From assembly GCA_903882765.1 (NCBI GenBank), contig CAIRYE010000313.1, positions 1 through 6,907 on the forward strand: DNA of 6,907 nucleotides. Direction: 5' to 3'. The DNA comes from an uncultured Anaerolineae bacterium. GTDB taxonomy: Bacteria; Chloroflexota; Anaerolineae; Anaerolineales; Villigracilaceae. Numbering within the stretch: position 1 is the first letter of the stretch; each line of letters starts with the position of its first letter. This document shows, piece by piece, positions 5,512 through 6,907 of the stretch. Below the pieces are notes generated by a model that made no database searches, was not told where the DNA came from, and saw nothing but the letters and a program-made list of their open reading frames with translations. The position numbers and the translations under genes were made by a program.

Positions 5512-6702
5512 TTATTGGGGTAGATCCCCAAACTCAGGTGCGCATAAAATATCGTAATACTGCAATTCTGTTTCTTTATTCCCCATCGCGTATGCTTCAG
5601 CGTCTTTGCTGATATTTCGGATGGTATCCAAATGATCTCGAATATCTGTATCCCAGTATCGTGGGAGGGTGAACAAGGGGTTCCCGATTTGTCCCTCTGG
5701 GATAAAGGAGGGGCGCATATCATCGCCCTGATCCGCCAATGGGATCCAGTTGAACATTAATGGACCGCGAGGATTTACTGTGAATGCAAGCTTATAGCCA
5801 TATTGTTGAGCTGCGGCTACTGGTTTTTCACCAAATCCGCCACCCGGCCAAATGATCGCGATAGGCGACTTGCCATAATCCTTCTGCATCTTTTCCATCG
5901 AGCCCTGCAGCTCCCCCTGTAAGTATTCATCCGTCGAATCATTGGACATTGGGATGTTGTGAATGGTGCCGTGGGATTGATGATCCACCCAACCTTCATT
6001 TTCCAGATCAATATTTTCTTGGATCACAAAGTTATAGATCGAATCATCCAAGTTGATCCACGAGTTGATAACAACCCAACCCCATTCGTTATGATATTTT
6101 TTAAAGGTAGTATCAAAATACTCACGATATTTGCGATCATCCACGATCAACAAAACAGATTTTTTTGGGATCTTGGCATTCTTGTATAAAAAATCCGCCG
6201 CTTGCTGCATATTAACAGCCTCAAAACCCATCTCGTGCAGGTCATTCATGATCCGTTTGAAATTTTCATTGGTTATTGCGTTATCGGCTGTTGCATCCCC
6301 TTTGGTAATGGAGTGAAACATGATCGGGATCAAAACGGTTCCAGGGGCGGCATTGTCCTTGTTCCATTTACTGTTCAAATACTCGCATTGGTTTTGAATA
6401 TACGTGTGTGGTGTATCCAAAGGATTGAGCAAGGTAGTAGTAAATTGACCAGGAAGGGTTGGCGGCGTGCGGTTGGGATCACGGGTAGGAACCGGGGTCA
6501 CCGAAGGAGTGACAGGTATCAGAGCGATAGCTGTTTCGGTTATTCCGGCATAGATAGTTGCGACAGCCTGAGTTTGCGCCGCGTCAATATCAATGGCGGG
6601 CGCTGAGGGCGTGGCGGCTGAACAGGAAGAAATTAAAACAGCAAGGAGTAGTGCGCCACTGGCAATTTTAATTGGAAGGTTTTTTTGTTCATAAGGTTTC
6701 AT
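5512..6702 (-). CDS. Secreted lipoprotein with polysaccharide-deacetylase-like (NodB/CE4) domain
   Basis: A 396-residue predicted lipoprotein. Residues 11-26 are a hydrophobic signal segment ending ISSC, with Cys27 the likely lipidated residue. Residues about 62-84 form a Thr/Pro-rich linker (IPVTPSVTPVPTRDP). The C-terminal part (about 120-345) follows the NodB homology fold, which removes N-acetyl groups from cell-surface or extracellular glycans: IPIMFHSI (125-132, like the MYHSI strand), the long helix NFKRIMNDLHEMGFEAV, the metal/catalytic Asp pair VDD (187-189), the His motif H244-G-T-I-H248 in place of H-S/T-x-x-H, and WPGGGFGEKPVAAAQQYGY (285-303) with AFT following. The Asp pair and both metal-binding His are present, so activity is plausible. 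The last 50 residues resemble nothing I recognise. The ATG at 6702 has no clear ribosome site. It is first in the minus-strand unit, 1 base before the HIT gene. Substrate is unknown. Confidence 0.88.
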   Translation of the reverse strand: MKPYEQKNLPIKIASGALLLAVLISSCSAATPSAPAIDIDAAQTQAVATIYAGITETAIALIPVTPSVTPVPTRDPNRTPPTLPGQFTTTLLNPLDTPHTYIQNQCEYLNSKWNKDNAAPGTVLIPIMFHSITKGDATADNAITNENFKRIMNDLHEMGFEAVNMQQAADFLYKNAKIPKKSVLLIVDDRKYREYFDTTFKKYHNEWGWVVINSWINLDDSIYNFVIQENIDLENEGWVDHQSHGTIHNIPMSNDSTDEYLQGELQGSMEKMQKDYGKSPIAIIWPGGGFGEKPVAAAQQYGYKLAFTVNPRGPLMFNWIPLADQGDDMRPSFIPEGQIGNPLFTLPRYWDTDIRDHLDTIRNISKDAEAYAMGNKETELQYYDILCAPEFGDLPQ

Positions 6703-6715
6703 AACATCGATTTTA
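6703..6715 (-). promoter_or_regulatory. Possible -10 box for a leaderless lipoprotein/HIT/elp3 transcript
   Basis: On the minus strand TAAAAT (6715 to 6710) matches five of six bases of TATAAT and fits TAnnnT. It ends 7 bases before the ATG at 6702, so transcription would start at or next to the start codon. The start lacks a Shine-Dalgarno site, which fits a leaderless message. No good -35 hexamer is visible at 17 bases spacing; that position is occupied by the T-tract of the upstream terminator. Confidence 0.35.
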
Positions 6716-6730
6716 ACCTATAACATAGGT
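6716..6730. promoter_or_regulatory. 15-bp palindrome, possible operator
   Basis: ACCTAT-AAC-ATAGGT: two perfect 6-base inverted half-sites with a 3-base spacer. The site touches the -10-like box of the lipoprotein gene and lies between it and the terminator T-tract, where a dimeric repressor could block RNA polymerase. The symmetry is seen directly; the function is inference. No regulator gene is nearby to assign to it. Confidence 0.3.
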
Positions 6731-6761
6731 AATAAAAACAGGCCTGAGTTACAGGCCTGTT
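6731..6761 (-). terminator. Rho-independent terminator after the inositol-phosphate synthase gene
   Basis: On the minus strand a perfect 10-bp stem AACAGGCCTG / CAGGCCTGTT encloses the 5-base loop TAACT. The stem runs directly into a T-rich tract (TTTTTATT, counting from the stem's last bases). It begins 17 bases after the TAA stop at 6779. The plus-strand reading has an A-tract before the stem and no T-run after it, so the terminator acts on the minus strand. Confidence 0.9.
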
Positions 6762-6778
6762 GTAGTGGACAAATGGAA

Positions 6779-6907
6779 TTACTCGCCTTTGATGAATTTT
6801 TCAGTAATGTCTTTACAAATACTATCATTGAACTGCTTGGGGGGCGTCTTGAAGAAATAGGAGGATGGCTCAATGATCGGGCCGCTTAACCCTCTATCCA
6901 ATGCTAA
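6779..6907 (-). CDS. ino1: myo-Inositol-1-phosphate (inositol-3-phosphate) synthase, C-terminal fragment
   Basis: The final 42 residues and the TAA stop are in the window; the rest of the gene lies beyond the right edge. The enzyme converts glucose 6-phosphate to 1L-myo-inositol 1-phosphate with bound NAD, feeding phosphatidylinositol lipids or inositol-based solutes. The tail fits the prokaryotic family: LALDRGLSGPIIEPSSYFFK followed by TPPKQFND, corresponding to the ALDRGLxGxLxxPSAYFMKSPPxQ segment near the C-terminus, then a closing helix DITEKFIKGE. The NAD-binding fold is not visible, so completeness and activity cannot be judged. The intrinsic terminator after it separates it from the following minus-strand unit. 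I recognise it from this short signature only; the motif is distinctive. Confidence 0.82.
   Translation of the reverse strand, partial: LALDRGLSGPIIEPSSYFFKTPPKQFNDSICKDITEKFIKGE

Noticed and set aside
5511..5723. Longer N-terminus for the HIT protein, starting at 5723
   Set aside because: The extension overlaps the lipoprotein C-terminus in another frame. The ATG at 5510 gives the normal HIT length beginning just before CLFCKI.
6202..6606. Plus-strand open frame of 134 codons opposite the lipoprotein gene
   Set aside because: It resembles no family and mirrors the lipoprotein signal and deacetylase codons on the other strand; the minus-strand gene has a lipobox and domain motifs.

Overview
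The window most likely comes from a bacterium of the Chloroflexota, probably an Anaerolineae-type lineage, with base composition in the mid-40s % GC by eye. This is inferred from gene content, not from a marker gene. It carries a stand-alone bacterial Elp3 with the CPGKCIFC cluster motif that I associate with Dehalococcoides-type Elp3. It has a lipoprotein with a Thr/Pro-rich linker of the kind common in Anaerolineae, and an inositol-phosphate synthase.

Layout. The left 1.57 kb is read on the plus strand: the C-terminal end of ribose-phosphate pyrophosphokinase (1-153), formamidopyrimidine-DNA glycosylase (153-950, sharing one base with the preceding stop) and an unrecognised one-helix membrane protein (953-1573). 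The rest is read on the minus strand. At the right edge is the C-terminal end of myo-inositol-1-phosphate synthase (6907 to 6779), closed by a clear intrinsic terminator (6761 to 6731). About 30 bases later a compact six-gene unit starts: polysaccharide-deacetylase-like lipoprotein (6702-5512), HIT-family nucleotide hydrolase (5510-5160), Elp3 (5149-3530), two tandem short-chain CHR-family transporter subunits (3520-2978 and 2978-2439) and a tandem-domain universal stress protein (2442-1570). Gaps inside this unit are 1, 10 and 9 bases, then overlaps of 1 and 4 bases, so co-transcription and translational coupling are likely. The two transcription units converge, and their terminal stop codons overlap in the tetranucleotide TTAA at 1570-1573. 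No stretch over 300 bases lacks a gene.

How the parts fit. The plus-strand unit is housekeeping: PRPP synthesis and repair of oxidised bases. In the minus unit the last three genes look like one module. The two homologous half-size transporter subunits probably form one heteromeric anion transporter, and the universal stress protein, coupled to the second subunit by an ATGA overlap, may sense or regulate. Elp3 is a tRNA wobble-uridine modification enzyme without other Elongator subunits in view. The lipoprotein acts outside the cell on glycans. I see no mobile element, CRISPR array, tRNA or rRNA.

Most worth a second look: the 76-base gap at 6703-6778, which packs a terminator, a 15-bp palindrome and a -10-like box placed as for a leaderless transcript; the altered signature motifs in the CHR pair; and the unusual distribution of the ATP-binding glycine motif in the stress protein.
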